Assembly: GCF_032854445.1 (NCBI RefSeq)
Contig: NC_088302.1
Span: 25,123,788 to 25,187,787, forward strand
Length of the DNA: 64,000 nucleotides
Direction of reading: 5' to 3'
Origin: Liolophura sinensis
Taxonomy: Eukaryota > Mollusca > Polyplacophora > Chitonida > Chitonidae
Shown: in pieces, positions 10,250 through 22,086 of the stretch
How the letters are laid out: each line of letters starts with the position of its first letter
Numbering within the stretch: the first letter of the stretch is position 1
Notes under the pieces: model-generated
Seen by the model: the letters and a program-made list of their open reading frames with translations, nothing else
What the model was told of the DNA's origin: nothing
The model's database searches: none
Position numbers and translations under genes: made by a program

Positions 10250-12030
10250 GCGTATTAAAATTTATTTATAGCAGTTTTGTACTTTAACGTGTTCTTCCTT
10301 GGGCTGTTAACTGGTCCTTTACTTCACTGTTTAATGGACGCCAGGTAAGGCCTGAGATAATCAGGTTTTCACAACGAAAAATTGAACATGGTTTTGGTGT
10401 TTTGTTTTAGTAAATCATACGTTGTTAAGTTGGGGAGCAAATTATCTGAGGCGATATGTGCGATGGAATCATTAGATACAGACGACTGTTATTCATTATA
10501 CAGCCCTCAGTTTCGGCCAAAACCTCACTCTGGTAGATACTTCATTTATCATTCCCAACAGACTTTTATGACGTTCCTTCTCGCGCCGTGCGAAGATACC
10601 ATACATGTCAATACAAGCTGATCGATGTCTTGGCTGGAAAAAGCGAAATAACGTTGCTAGTGTTCATGTATGTGCACAAACTTAATTATCCCTCCAATAG
10701 TGTGTTATGAAACAAAAAAGGTTCAAAGACAAACCTGGCACTTGCGATGAGTCCTTTTGCGCTATCATTTTTCAAGATGAGATATAGACAACACTCCATC
10801 TTCTAATAAATTCATCGTTTTTCACTCAACATAAAGGGAAATATTGGCGCTTAAATCTATTTAGTTAACCGGCAGTTTCCACAAGGGGTTCTGATGACAG
10901 CGTCCGGATACCTTTGATCTGGTTAAACAGCATTGGCGTTATTGACGGTCAAATACAGCTATGCACACAGGTGTTTATGTCTTACTCCTGATGAACACGG
11001 ATATAGCTTTAAAGACTGGTCATTAAAGATGAAAGGGGTTTATTATGCAGGAACAAAAAGAGATCAATCGGCGTGAGCCTCTATAGGCAGCCACCATCAA
11101 AGTCAAACAGGTTCAAACAGCGTATGGTGGACTATCAGTTCTCGATGGATCAAACAGACAATCCATAAAAGGGCGGGCGGTTGGATAAAATACGAAACCC
11201 GACAACATTGTCTACCTTTGTTATCCAGACGTGGGTGCAATGACGGTGTCAAAATTCATTTCTGTTTGTCAAATCGCTTCAAGGCAGCAGCACAAATCCG
11301 TCAGCCGCCTGGTGGCGGTTATGGGGATTCGTGCCGTTAAGAAGACATTTATGGTAGTTCCATGGAGAAGGTAGAGACAAGTTCTAATTTGATTCAGCTG
11401 ATCTGGCGCCTTGCCCGGGCACGTTTACAACTTGAAGACAGTAGTGTGTGTTTATGAGTCTCACATATTGCGCCAGAGAGGTCGTTTGAAGAACTATGTA
11501 CTCCATGTGTAAACGTTTTTTGTCTAACGGGCAAAATCTTTTCTCGTATGTGATGGATGGGAAAGACTTTAAATTCTTTTGGCTTGAAGGGCATTTCTGC
11601 AATCCCCCGATCTCACTGCTATAGGGACTTTTGCTCACAATGAGACGTTCGTGATGCTCAATCTTATGTGGTTTGAAGACTGTGTGTCTCCCACCAAAAT
11701 GGTGTGAATATCTATACGTCTCACGAGGAAAAGTTCATCAGTACCGTGCCGAAGGTCGGTAGTTTACACCGGGCACTCTGGTTTCATCCATCATAAACCC
11801 GACTGTCATTGTATAGGTGGAAAGTTGCTCAGTATGACTTTAAATAACAAATTAACACATAAAAATGGAATATTGCCAGAAATATATATATGTACACAAA
11901 CAAGTGATACAAGTCATGGATGTGAAACACGTGCTGTGAACTGAACATGTGTTCAAATAAAGATGCAAGATGAATCGACACAAAGCAGGACTGTATTTTA
12001 TCTAATGCAATTCTTCTGATTCTTACGACA
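10250..12030 (+). repeat. Duplicated block D, copy 1
   Basis: Paralogous to 16700-19690 by shared landmarks in the same order: TTTTGGTGTTTTGTTT (10393/16850), TTTAGTTAACCGGCAGTTT (10859/17329), GACTATCAGTTCTC (11131/18813), GGTGTCAAAATTCATTTCTG (11248/18931), and a SINE-C body at 11585-11870 matching 19205-19530. Many mismatches and indels show an old duplication. The frames inside (10382-10621 plus, 11384-11638 minus) are not preserved in the other copy, so I do not call genes. Confidence 0.8.
11585..11870 (+). mobile_element. Old SINE-C copy shared by D1 and D2
   Basis: The sequence aligns with the SINE-C body at 50940-51200, including a CCCGCTCTCACT-like start, a GGTTTCATCCATCATAAACC-like 3' section and a diverged GTATAAGTGAAATATT-type tail. 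The same insertion exists in D2 (19205-19530), so it predates the D duplication. Confidence 0.6.
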
Positions 12031-12195
12031 GGTATTAATATTGCTGAACGTAAAAACTTATCATTTATCTCTCATTTTATTCGGAAAAGTACTCTTTGTT
12101 GTTTATCAAATAGATTGACCATGTGATAAAGGCAAAGTTATGCATTCCTGTTACAATTACATGTATACTGACTAAAAAGAGCAAAATGGATACCC

Positions 12196-12219
12196 CCCCC
12201 CCCCCCAAAAAAAAAGAAG
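12196..12219. repeat. Homopolymer C then A tract
   Basis: A run of C (about 14) is followed by A (about 9). It is a slippage-prone tract with no gene context. Confidence 0.7.
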
Positions 12220-12339
12220 GTAAAAAAGATATCTGTTAGAAAATGTGTATTCTTTGTTTTACTTGTTATCCCCCAGTGTGTATATGTGGCTATGTTCGTT
12301 ATCTGTAGGTATAAATTTTGAGTTGAACTCGTTATCCCA

Positions 12340-13110
12340 GGGAAACATTTTTGGTTGTACTCGTTATCTTCGTATACTCGTTATCCCCTTGTATGTATTC
12401 TTGGTTGTAATCGTTATCCCCGTATATGTACTCTTGGGTGTAACCATTATCTCCTTGTACATGTATATATAGGTCTCCTTATCTCCGTGCATGTCCCCGT
12501 GTGTGTGTTCTTACTTGTAATCGTTATCTTCGTTTGCCAGTTCCTGTTTTGTATTGGTTATCTGTATGCGCATTCCTGCTTTGTACTCGTTATCTGTATG
12601 CGCATTCCTGCTTCGTACTCGTTATCTGTATGCGCATTCCTGCTTTGTACTCGTTATCTGTATGTGCATTCCTGCTTTGTACTCGTTATCTGTATGCGCA
12701 TTCCTGCTTTATACTCGTTACCTGTATGTGCATTCCTGCTTTGTACTCGTTACCTGTATGCGCATTACTGCTCTGTACTCGTTATCTGTATGTGCATTCC
12801 TGCTTTGTATTCGTTATCTGTATGTGCATTCCTGCTTTGTACTCGTTATCTGTATGTGCATTCCTGCTTTGTACTCGTTATCTGTATGTGCATTCCTGCT
12901 TTGTACTCGTTATCTGTATGTGCATTCCTGCTTTGTAATTGTTATCTGTATGCGCATTCCTGCTTTGTACATGTAATCACCATCTTCCTACATATTCCTG
13001 CTTTATACTTTTTATTTGTTTATGTATTCCTGTTTTGTGCTCGATGTCTCATCGTTTTTGTATATACTCCTTTAGACTCTTAATTTGTGCGTGTATTTAT
13101 GTTTTGTACA
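12340..13110. repeat. 32-bp minisatellite, ~13 regular core copies
   Basis: Core 12541-12975: units such as TCTGTATGCGCATTCCTGC plus TTTGTACTCGTTA repeat at exactly 32 bp (12561, 12593 and so on). Degenerate units extend to about 12340 and 13110. Because 32 is not a multiple of three, all three plus frames stay open (12355-13083, 12501-12938, 12554-12976) and encode a 32-residue Cys/Tyr/Leu-rich super-repeat. I regard these as artefacts. A single diverged unit sits at the equivalent place between D2 and E3 (about 19715-19755), so the array appears to be a local expansion of an ancestral single unit. Confidence 0.9.
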
Positions 13111-13369
13111 CGATATCTACGTATATATTTCTCCTTTCATATGTGTGTATATTTAGAATCGGTGCACGTAATCTATGTGTATCCGTCTATACAGGCTGTT
13201 TTGTTTTGATATTACAACATATTACCTCATTGTGTATGCAGTGTTTCTGTCCATTATGTCTGGCCACATCTTGAAATTTGATCATTATCTGCGCGCAGAT
13301 GTATGAGTTATACCGGTTATAGGTTATTTTATGTCATCTACGGGTTGTAACAAACATTCGTATATGAAT

Positions 13370-14730
13370 CGTTAATCACCATAATCGACATTCCAGGTCA
13401 ATAACTGCCAGATCAATTCCACTCCACCCCCCCTCCCCCGAGCCCCCCCCCCAAAAAAAAAACAAACGTCAACACAAAAAGTAAGAAATTAGGGTAAATT
13501 CATGTCAGGTGAAGCAGTCAAATTTTTTCCAGCGATGCGTGAAAGGCTACAGGAATGTTCTAGACGGGTATTCTTATCAATATTCCTATCGTTCACCATG
13601 CTTTTTTTTACAAGTTATCGTTAGTCAAATATAAAGATATATCACTTTGACTGTAACTGTTTATTCTGCATATACACCCGTTAGCCAGCTATTAGACACA
13701 ATTATGAAACAGAGGGCAAAGAAATTCTGGACTGTCCGTCCTTACTTGCTCAAAGGGAAAATACAAAGTGAATTTTATGACCAAATCATTATTAGACACG
13801 TTAAATGACAATACCTTAATAGTGAAAACATTTCACCAGAATTTTTTTAAATCGTTATACTTTATGTTTGAACTGCGTATATATGTTTCAAAATATGTTT
13901 TAGAGCTTGTTTAGAGGAAGGGGCGGTGAGCGAGGGTTGTATGGAGGTCAATGTAAGTATCAGTGTAGCGATAGGACAAGCGATAATCAGCGAATATAAA
14001 TGAATATGGCGATTGTAAACCTGCATGAGCCCCATTGATGTGGATCTTTATTTTGTAGGTAGAACTGGTGTCTATAAAAGGTCGTCTAAAATGAATAGAT
14101 CACTGAATGGGCTCCACAGGGAATCTCAGTAGAGTGCCTTTTATTACGTTAGAGCCTCCTGACAAACACTGGTGTGGTGTCTTTTGGGCTTCTGTTTCTA
14201 AACCATTTTTCGGTAATACGCTGGTGTTTGCCGTTTAATTGACACCTTCCCGTCAGAGACAGACCATAAGAACTGATGGCTTCTCTTGCATCGCGAATGA
14301 TAAAATGGCTAGAGGAATATAATGAGAAAGAGGAATGTATGTGAAACCTCTGCGTTGAGAAAGGAGATGTCACGAAAAGAGAGGTAGATAAGATACTTGG
14401 CGTCCAGTGGATAAACGAGCAGCTTGCATAAGGGTAAATTTTTTTTCTGGAGAAAGGGTAGGCCTCAGGCAGATAAAACCGAAACGCCGTTTTGTGGCAT
14501 CCATCACAGTCACGCATGAATGAAGTCATTCATCCCAGCTGGCTACTCCCAGCTGGCATCATGCCAGTCGGCATCGGCGTTTCCGCCAACATTTTTCCTT
14601 GTGAATGATTTGTCACAGTGATATAACAGCGGAATGCTTGCCAATTCAGTTTTACAACTCTCGTTTTCAGCGCATTCCGAAAACGATTTCATGGAAACTT
14701 TTATACCTGCGAAACATGCAGTGCTCTTGT
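13370..14730 (+). repeat. Duplicated block E, copy 1
   Basis: Landmarks shared with E2 (14870-16470): GACATTCCAGG (13389/14887), TCCGTCCTTAC (13735/15211), TTCAAAATATGTTTT (13888/15360), CTTCCCGTCA (14247/16001). A C/A homopolymer tract lies at about 13427-13461 (CCCCCC ... AAAAAA). A 126-codon minus frame (14149-14529) partly aligns with the minus frame of E2 (15878-16426), but the upstream homologous part contains a stop, so I leave it as non-coding. Confidence 0.75.
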
Positions 14731-14764
14731 GGTTAGAGCCTTAGTTCGTAATCGTAAGCCATTA

Positions 14765-14850
14765 TACTCATACTCTATCCCCTTTATGCTGAACGCCAAG
14801 CGAGGAAATTACAACTTAGATGTGATCCGACCCAGGATTGGCCTTGCACC
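14765..14850 (-). mobile_element. SINE-B fragment
   Basis: The reverse complement contains CTTGGCGTTCAGCATAAAGG and CAATCCTGGGTCGGATCACA, equal to the head-proximal and middle parts of SINE-B. It lies between E1 and E2. Confidence 0.65.
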
Positions 14851-14869
14851 AGACATTGGTATACCAATC

Positions 14870-16470
14870 GTCAATCACATGATAGACATTCCAGGCATAT
14901 TGGCATATATTCTGGGCCAATTTCCCAAAAAAGGAATTAAACAAAAACCTCCAGAAAACCAAGAAAGCAAGCAAAGTAACAAGTTAGGATTGATTTAAGT
15001 GAAAGAGTCGAGTGGAGCAGTCAACCGTGCGGTGCGTGAAAGACTGTTCGTGACGGGTTTATTTAACCAGTATCCTTATCACGCACGATGTTATCGTTTG
15101 TCAATATAAATATTTCGATTTAGCTTTGACAATGTTTATAGATGAAATAACTAGTCGATTTTTTTCAGAACCATCCAGACGTATCCTTAGCCCAGATTCA
15201 AGATGATCCGTCCGTCCTTACACACAAGAAACTACATAGTGCAATTATTAGGCACATTAAATGCGTCACAAGCAATTTCATAACAATACAACAATAGGGA
15301 TAACATTTAATCGGCATTTTAAGCCATGCTGCTTTATGTTTTACACTGTTTATGTTTGTTTCAAAATATGTTTTGAGGGTGGTGGGGGTGGGGTGGTGGT
15401 GGTGGTGGTGCTGAAATGTCTGTCAGTTTTAAGTAAAAGTGGCTTGTTACAACAACATGGATAACATTTAACAGGCATTTTAAGCCATGATGCTTTATGT
15501 TTTACACTGTTTATGTTTGTTTCAAAATATGTTTTGAGGGTTGTGGGGGTGGGGTGGTGGTGGTGGTGGTGCTGAAATGTCTGTCAGTTTTAAGTAAAAG
15601 TGGCTTGTTACAACAACAGGGATAACATTTAACAGGCATTTTAAGCCATGATGCTTTATGTTTTACAGTGTTTATGTTTGTTTCAAAATATCTTTTGAGG
15701 TAAAAGTGGCTTGTTACAGGCCCATGCCCACCAATGATTAGCGAACTAAAATCACTATAGCGAACATAAACGTGCATGAGCGCCAACTGGTGGCTAAAAG
15801 GTCGCCTATAATGATTACATTACTGAATCGGCTCCAGTGGACAACAGCTTCTATTCCAGCCTTTACAGAACATAATGTCATAAAACCAAAGTGCCTTTTG
15901 TTACGTAAGAGCTTCCTGACAAACATGGTGGGGTGCTTTTTGTTGCTTCTGTTTGTAATCTATTGCAATAATACCCTGGTGTACGCTGTTTAATTGAGAT
16001 CTTCCCGTCAACACTAGACCTGAAGAATTTGCCATTCATTAATGGCTTAGCGTGGAATAAAAAGAGGAAGAGGAATCCATGTGAAAGCCGCGTAAATTGA
16101 CGGCCAGAAAGGAGCTGTCGTGAAAAGAGTGTTAAATAAGATACTTGATGTGGAGTGGATAAATGTGAAGCTTGTAATATAGGGTGTTTTTGTCTATAGA
16201 AAGAGTAGGCCTCAGGCAGATGAAATCGACACGCTGTTGTACTACATCCATCACAGCCACGTGTCAATGAAGCCGTTTGCTGCTTCCAGCAGAATTTGCG
16301 CCAGTCGACGTCGGAGGGTCCGCCAACATTTTCAGTGAAAACAGACATTCCTTTACCAGCCGTCCAACAAAATGGAGCTTCCGGGTCCACAATCGGAAGG
16401 CCAAGTAGCAAAACGACGTTTAGCATAAATCATTAAGACTCATTGGGCTGACAGCTGAACAGAGATCAAC
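14870..16470 (+). repeat. Duplicated block E, copy 2
   Basis: Same order of landmarks as E1, but with an internal 161-bp triplication at 15301-15719. The longest non-satellite, non-retroelement frame of the window (182 codons, minus, 15878-16426) lies here. Its segment with CDGCSTTACRFHLPEAYSF resembles CDGCHKTAFRFYLPEAYPF of E1, but I recognise no protein family. Confidence 0.75.
15301..15719. repeat. 161-bp tandem triplication with GGT-rich core
   Basis: Copies start at 15301, 15462 and 15623 (TAACATTTAA with a GGCATTTTAAGCCATG core). Copies 1 and 2 carry a GGTGGTGGTGGTGG stretch (about 15378-15410 and 15539-15571) that could form G-quadruplexes. Copy 3 has lost the G-rich part and ends near 15719. 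Copies are nearly identical, so the event is recent relative to the E duplication. Confidence 0.9.
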
Positions 16471-17444
16471 CTACAGCCCTAATGTTGTGTTCTGTGAATC
16501 AAAAAGATTCGTATTACTAAGTTCACAGATATGTGATACAGGAAGCTGAATTACTCCCTTAACCCGTCGCACAAAACGTCGTGCTAGGTCGCGGCCAGCA
16601 GACGATTTTCCTGCAGTAAAGTTCAAAACTTTGAACCAGTTTTCACATGCGGTCAGAAGTCTTCCTTAACCACTTTACTCTCATGATCACACGCGGAAAG
16701 CAACAGGCCCATTAGATTTTATTTATAACAGTTTTGCAACTTTATGTGTTGTTACTGGCGCTGTTCCTCCATCAGGCTGTTTATTGAACGCCACGTATAA
16801 GGTGAGGCGGGTGATGACGTTTCTTGAGATGAAGAGTTTTATACAGTTTTATTTTTGGTGTTTTGTTTCAGTAACATATTGGTAATTTGACAAGTTTACA
16901 TAGCTCAAATTAAATGTGGCTCTGTGGGAGATGGTGTTATTAGATACAGATGAATATTAGTTTGCCGGTAATTGTTGTATGATGTTCAACCTCGGAAAAG
17001 GTCTAATTCTGGTAGAAATTTGAAGATCACTGCGAACAGACCTTGATGATGTTTCTTGCTCCACGCCCCTTGACAAACCCTTACATGTCCATACATGGTG
17101 ATTCATGTAGAAAGGCTTTGAGGGAGAAAAAAATCAATGCACAGACTTTATTATTTTTGTGATAATGTGTTGAAAAAAAAAACAGTTTTACATCAAACCT
17201 CGCAATTGCGCTGGGGCAATTATTTCTTGAGCTGTCATTTTTTCTTGATAAAATAGACAACACTTCATCTTGTACTGAATCGATAGCTTTTGGCTCAACA
17301 GAATAAGGGAAAAGTTGATTTTTAAGTATGTTTAGTTAACCGGCAGTTTTTCCAAAGCATTTTGATGCTTTTGATCTGGGTAGACATTGTTGATATTATT
17401 TACAGTAAAGACCTGTGCACAGGTATTTATTACTTAAAGGACAA

Positions 17445-18690
17445 GACAGCACCTGGCTAAACCATATTTCAGTCGAAATCAGGACAGTCAAGCTTTCTAA
17501 AAAGTATCGTACTTTATTATTTTAATGATATTTCAGCGAATAATATGTGAAACAAAATGACAATACTGCACAAATGGCTGTTGTGAAACGAGGCAGCCAT
17601 CTAGGGAATTTTATCCAGTTAAGTACGATGATTGCCCGGCCTAAGCTGTGACGTAGCCTTTACCCATGCACTCCATGAAGTGACATATAATAACACCGAA
17701 CTACTGCATAAGACATCATTTTGAGATGGTTTACAACGACTTATTTATGGCCCCGAAGGACCATATTTCACACAATGTTGTGAGACAAGTCAGTATCATT
17801 TACGGACCACCACAGACGTAAAATCAGTTTATTTACAAGCCGTGAGAGAATATTCAACGACGGTATCACAAATTATGTCAGAAAGCAGCATTCCGTCTCG
17901 GCTCAAATCACATTCATCTCCCTAGTAGACCTATATAGGTCTACTCAGACGCACTGTTCAAATTACACAAATGCATTTCCTGTCGTTCATGTTAGCGTGT
18001 AGTCAGCATGCAGATGCTAAATAACAAATATCAGATTCAGTGAAATATTCACTGGGATGCCGACGGTTTATGGGAGTGAGAAGCCGCACCTCATCGGACA
18101 ATGCTTATAATGAATTAATTTTATGATATACGGCCGTACGTGGGAAGGTCTGTCAACAACCTGCGGATGATCGTGGTTCCCCCCTCCCCCCGAGCTCTTC
18201 GCGGTTTCCACCCTCCATTATGCTGGCCTCCATGAAATATAAATAAGTGAAATATTCTTGAGTACGGCGTAAAACACCAATCAAGTAAATAATCTTGTGA
18301 TATAATTTTTTTTTCTTTGAATACATTAGAACTGAAGAATTGAAATTTTGCCCTTTGCCTTTTTCGCATACAAGGGTTGGTTTTTCGGTTTTCTTGCAGT
18401 AAACATATACAGTAAAATTAATGAAACGCCGTGTTTAAGCCGAGGTGCTTTCTCTGACGTCCGCGACAACTGGGTCAGCACCGCTCTCATCTCAAAATGA
18501 GGTATAAAATCTAACGATCCTAGATCAGCCTCAGTGGTGCTTATATTTATTTCCATTTATCCCATTTGCGCTGAAGCTTGGTTGAAAAAATCTAAAAAAC
18601 ATGTTTAATGCCGATATAAGATACTTTGAATAGTAATCTGTCAGTGGACATAAACATTAGTAAGGTTCTGTCTTTCACCTTAACCGTGAA
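17445..18690. mobile_element. Insertion specific to D2, identity unknown
   Basis: D1 jumps directly from the sequence equal to 17440 to that equal to about 18700, so this segment was gained in D2 or lost from D1. Both edges contain TTAAAGG-like strings, which could be TTAA-type target or terminal motifs. I could not confirm inverted ends. A short palindrome AGACCTATATAGGTCT lies at about 17927-17942. No transposase frame is visible. Confidence 0.4.
18128..18300 (+). mobile_element. 5'-truncated SINE-A
   Basis: The body GGGAAGGTCTGTCAACAACC and tail AAGTGAAATATTCTTGAGTA, GGCGTAAAACACCAATCAAG, then an A/T-rich end. The head is absent. Confidence 0.75.
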
Positions 18691-19204
18691 GGAAGCAACT
18701 TTAAAGGTTCCATGGTTATTAAATAAGAAAGGGCAAAAACAAATCAATCGTCGTGTGCATCGAAAGGCAACTGGGATGAAAGTCGAACAGGTTCTAAGAG
18801 ACAACGTTTACTGGACTATCAGTTCTCTGTAGATCAAACAGTTAACGATCTATAAGATGGCTGGTAGTTGGTCAATATGTGAAACCCGACAACCTTGTCT
18901 GCTTTGTTATCCGGACGTAGGTGCATTGACGGTGTCAAAATTCATTTCTGTTTGTTACATCACTCCAAGGCGGCAGCAGGAGTCTGCCAGCCGCCTGGCT
19001 GCTGTAATGGGGAATCGTGTCCATGGTGAAGGCAGAGACATAACTCTAGTCTGATTCAGCTGACATGGCGCCTTGGTCGGCACGGTTATGTGTCTCACAC
19101 CTTGCGCCAGAGAGATCATTCTAAGAACTATGCACTCCATGTGTAAAAGCTTTTGGTCTAACGGGCGTGGTGAAGACGAAACAAACCTAGCTGTCCTCAC
19201 ATGT

Positions 19205-19530
19205 GATTAATCCGACTGGGTTTTTCAAACCGGCCATGGAACAGAAATTTCTGAAATCCCCCGCTCTTACTATTCGTGGGGCTTTGTTGACAATAAGCGG
19301 TCGATGATGTCCGCGAGACCTTTACTCAGTCTTGCCTTCTTTAAAGTCTGTTTGGTACCAAATTGGTGTACATATCTATTCGTCTTAGTTGGGAAAGTCC
19401 ACCAGTAATTTGCCAAAGGTGGGTGGTTTAACCTGCACACTCCGTTTTCGTCAACCCATAATCCTAACTTTCGTCGTATAAGTCAAGTTTTCTTGAGTAT
19501 GAAGGTAAAGAGCAACCAGTTGCATACAAA
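19205..19530 (+). mobile_element. SINE-C copy in D2
   Basis: The body with CCCCCGCTCTTACTATTCGT and the tail CGTCGTATAAGTCAAGTTTTC, TTGAGTATG, align with SINE-C at 50859-51237 and with the D1 copy at 11585. Shared position in both D blocks means insertion before duplication. Confidence 0.65.
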
Positions 19531-19904
19531 AGGATAACATTGCCAGGAATATGACTTTGTATATTCCTATCAATGTTACTGTGAACTGAGCATGTGTGCA
19601 AGGTAAGACCCTAAACACATTGTCAGTGGCACAAGAAGAGTTCAAGCAAAGAAGAACTGTATTTTATCTACTGTAAAGTTTATTGGTAGTACTCGAGAAA
19701 TTTTAAACATGACTCTCGTTGACCATCTTTGTGTGTATATTCATGCTTTGTAGATCACTAGACTCATTTCCAAAAAATGAGAAAAAAGAGAAAAACCGCT
19801 ACAAAACAACGTGATCATAAGCACCGTTGTGTCAACCAATGATGGAAAACACAGCTTTTATTTCATACTTCACAGCAAGTAATGTAGAAAGAGTGTCAAA
19901 GATT

Positions 19905-20700
19905 TTCCAGACCAACATCATGTTTGGTTTTTGCTACGGCTTCTGTTTATAATCTATTTGAAAGAATACTCTAGTGTACACCGTTTAATCGAGGCCCTCC
20001 CGTCAGCGTCAGACCATAAGAACTTGCAATTTATTAATGGGTTTCCTTGCCTGGTGAATCCTAATGTGGCAAGTGGAATGAGGAAAAAAAGAAGGAATAA
20101 TGTAAGTGATGGCCAAATTAGGAGCTGTCGTGAAAAAAGGGTTAGATAAGATACATAGAGTTGAGGGGATAAACGTACGGCTTGTGATATAAGGTGTTTT
20201 TATGTAGGGAAAGAGTAGGCCTCAGACTAGCCCCATTTAGCTATTTCAACTCCTCTCTTTATACTGGTCTGACCGAGTGATAGACACAGCGGCAACCTAT
20301 GGTAGGGAATACACCGATTCACGCCATGTCCGATAAATCCTTTTTAAACGATGGCTGCAGTCCAAACGGGTGTAATCTGTGGCTCTTACCTCTCAGCTAG
20401 CAAGATCACGCAACGTCCCAGGTACATTCCATTTGGTAATGGCACACCAGCAACGAAATCACGATAAGGCCAGCACTGAAGCAGTAGCCATTTCGCCTTC
20501 AACACAGTTATGGGTCTTGAAAAAATTTTCGCTCCTGGACGGCGCATGCGCGTTAACAATCTGACAATTTACAGAGAATTCCGAGAACGCTGACTTTCAA
20601 GGAAACTTTTACATATCCAAACCACTAAGTGCTCTTGTCGTTAGTGCGTCAGCTCGTAATCATAAAGGAATAAAATTTAACCCACCCAGTGTCATTAGGC
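19905..20700 (+). repeat. Duplicated block E, copy 3 (partial)
   Basis: Shares CTTCTGTTTATAATCTATT (E2: CTTCTGTTTGTAATCTATT), CTCCCGTCAG and AGAGTAGGCCTCAG with E1/E2. The 3' part at 20570-20690 (GCTCTTGTCGTTAGTG) matches 14718-14740 near E1. The 5' half of block E is absent. Confidence 0.65.
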
Positions 20701-22086
20701 ATATCCTGGTGCCTTAGAACTTCTTAACGATAATAAGTTCTTAAAAGCGTGTTGTTTAATATATAAGAACAACACTCAACTTTTTAATCTTTAAGCAATG
20801 GATATGAGAACACCTATGTCATACAAAATGTCTTAAGTTGTACTGAAGTCAGCAACATGGAAGGTGTCAATCCTGATTTTACCACACATAACTATAACAT
20901 GGAGAGCTCATAAATGGGTATTACACAACTACTAGACCCAGCTATAAACTGATAATAATTTGATATAAAAATCTAGACCTCTCCTTGTTAGGAAGTATTA
21001 TACACCATATAAGCCACACCCCTTCAATGGATTTCAATGGCGAGCGTTGAGACAGTCACCAAATCCTTTATTGAATTACAGACAGACGAACGAAGGCGCC
21101 TGCAGCTGACAGTACGATCTGATGAGAAAGGGGTTATGTGGCACGTGGAAGTAACAAACACCAAATCTGACATTTTTTCTAGAGAGCTCTGGCTCTGGCC
21201 TAAAAATAAGCACTTTTTCACATTCCAAGAAAATGTTTAACTCTGAGAAAATATAAAAGGATATTTACTCATTTTTGTGACTAATTATTTCTATGCCGCA
21301 GAATAAAACGCACAGTTGAATTTTAAGAATCTTTATGGACAGGGGCCCCTGGTGTCCGTGGCATAGGGTTTGAGTAATGTAATACTGTATATCAAGCTAG
21401 AAGCCAGTTGTATTCGCTTATTTGACCGGAGTTTTGCCGTACTCTAGAATATATCACTTACACAAGTGCAGGGAGGATAGAGACCTAGACCTATTTTCAA
21501 AACGTGACTCACGGCTGGGAGTTTATAGTTTGAGCAAGAAGCTCGTTTGAAATGTCAAAGTGTAATACAGTGACAAAACAAGAATTGAAATAGAATATAG
21601 AATATAATATATTGTAAGAATATTCTTACAATATACATATCATAATTTTGTAAAGCGGCAAATCTTTGAATACAACAAATCTTTGAATACTTACTGCATG
21701 CATTTTGTTTGAGTTTACGATTTGCATTGATAGACTCTATTTTTTCATTCAGATCACAGTGATTTCTCTTAGCAATAGAACTACACTAATAACACTGATA
21801 AATTAAATCAAGAAAATTACCGTGCATTATAGTTAACAGAATTTTAAAAACTTTTGGACGAATAAGATTATACATGTACATTCTACATAATTATTGGTGA
21901 CAGGGGACCTCGGAATGCGCATTCGCAGAATAAATTACGCCTTACGTGAAGCACACGGACAACTTCAAACTTTTGCCATGTGGAGACTATACGTGCCCTG
22001 ATTTGCCAGTTTTGTGTGTCATTGGAGAGTCACACTTGAGCCATTGCTAACGTTTTCCCCTTTTAGTCTTAAAGGCACAAGACGTC
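20701..22086. other. Mostly unique sequence; one small unassigned frame
   Basis: No gene is established. A 67-codon plus frame at 21037-21240 starts MASVETVTKSFIELQTDERR and has a coding-like composition, but no family is recognised and the opposite strand is also open. It could be an old exon or repeat fragment. Confidence 0.3.
21608..21635. repeat. Perfect 28-bp palindrome
   Basis: TATATTGTAAGAAT is followed directly by its exact reverse complement, with no spacer. It is AT-rich, in an AT-rich setting, and could extrude as a cruciform. Confidence 0.85.

Larger units (their letters stand above)
16700..19690 (+). repeat. Duplicated block D, copy 2
   Basis: Paralogue of D1 (see 10250) with a large extra segment of about 1.25 kb (about 17445-18690) absent from D1. 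The extra segment holds a SINE-A (18128-18300) and otherwise unique sequence. It begins near TTAAAGGACAAGACAGC and D homology resumes near TTTAAAGGTTCC. Confidence 0.75.

Noticed and set aside
12541-12975. Regular 32-bp repeats resembling a CRISPR array
   Set aside because: The units are directly adjacent, with no unique spacers, no leader and no cas genes, in a eukaryotic context. It is a minisatellite.
12355-13083. 242-codon plus-strand frame (Cys/Tyr/Leu-rich repeats), plus two overlapping frames
   Set aside because: All three frames are open because a stop-free 32-bp unit is tandemly repeated. The peptide period equals the DNA period read through three frames. No start context or family.
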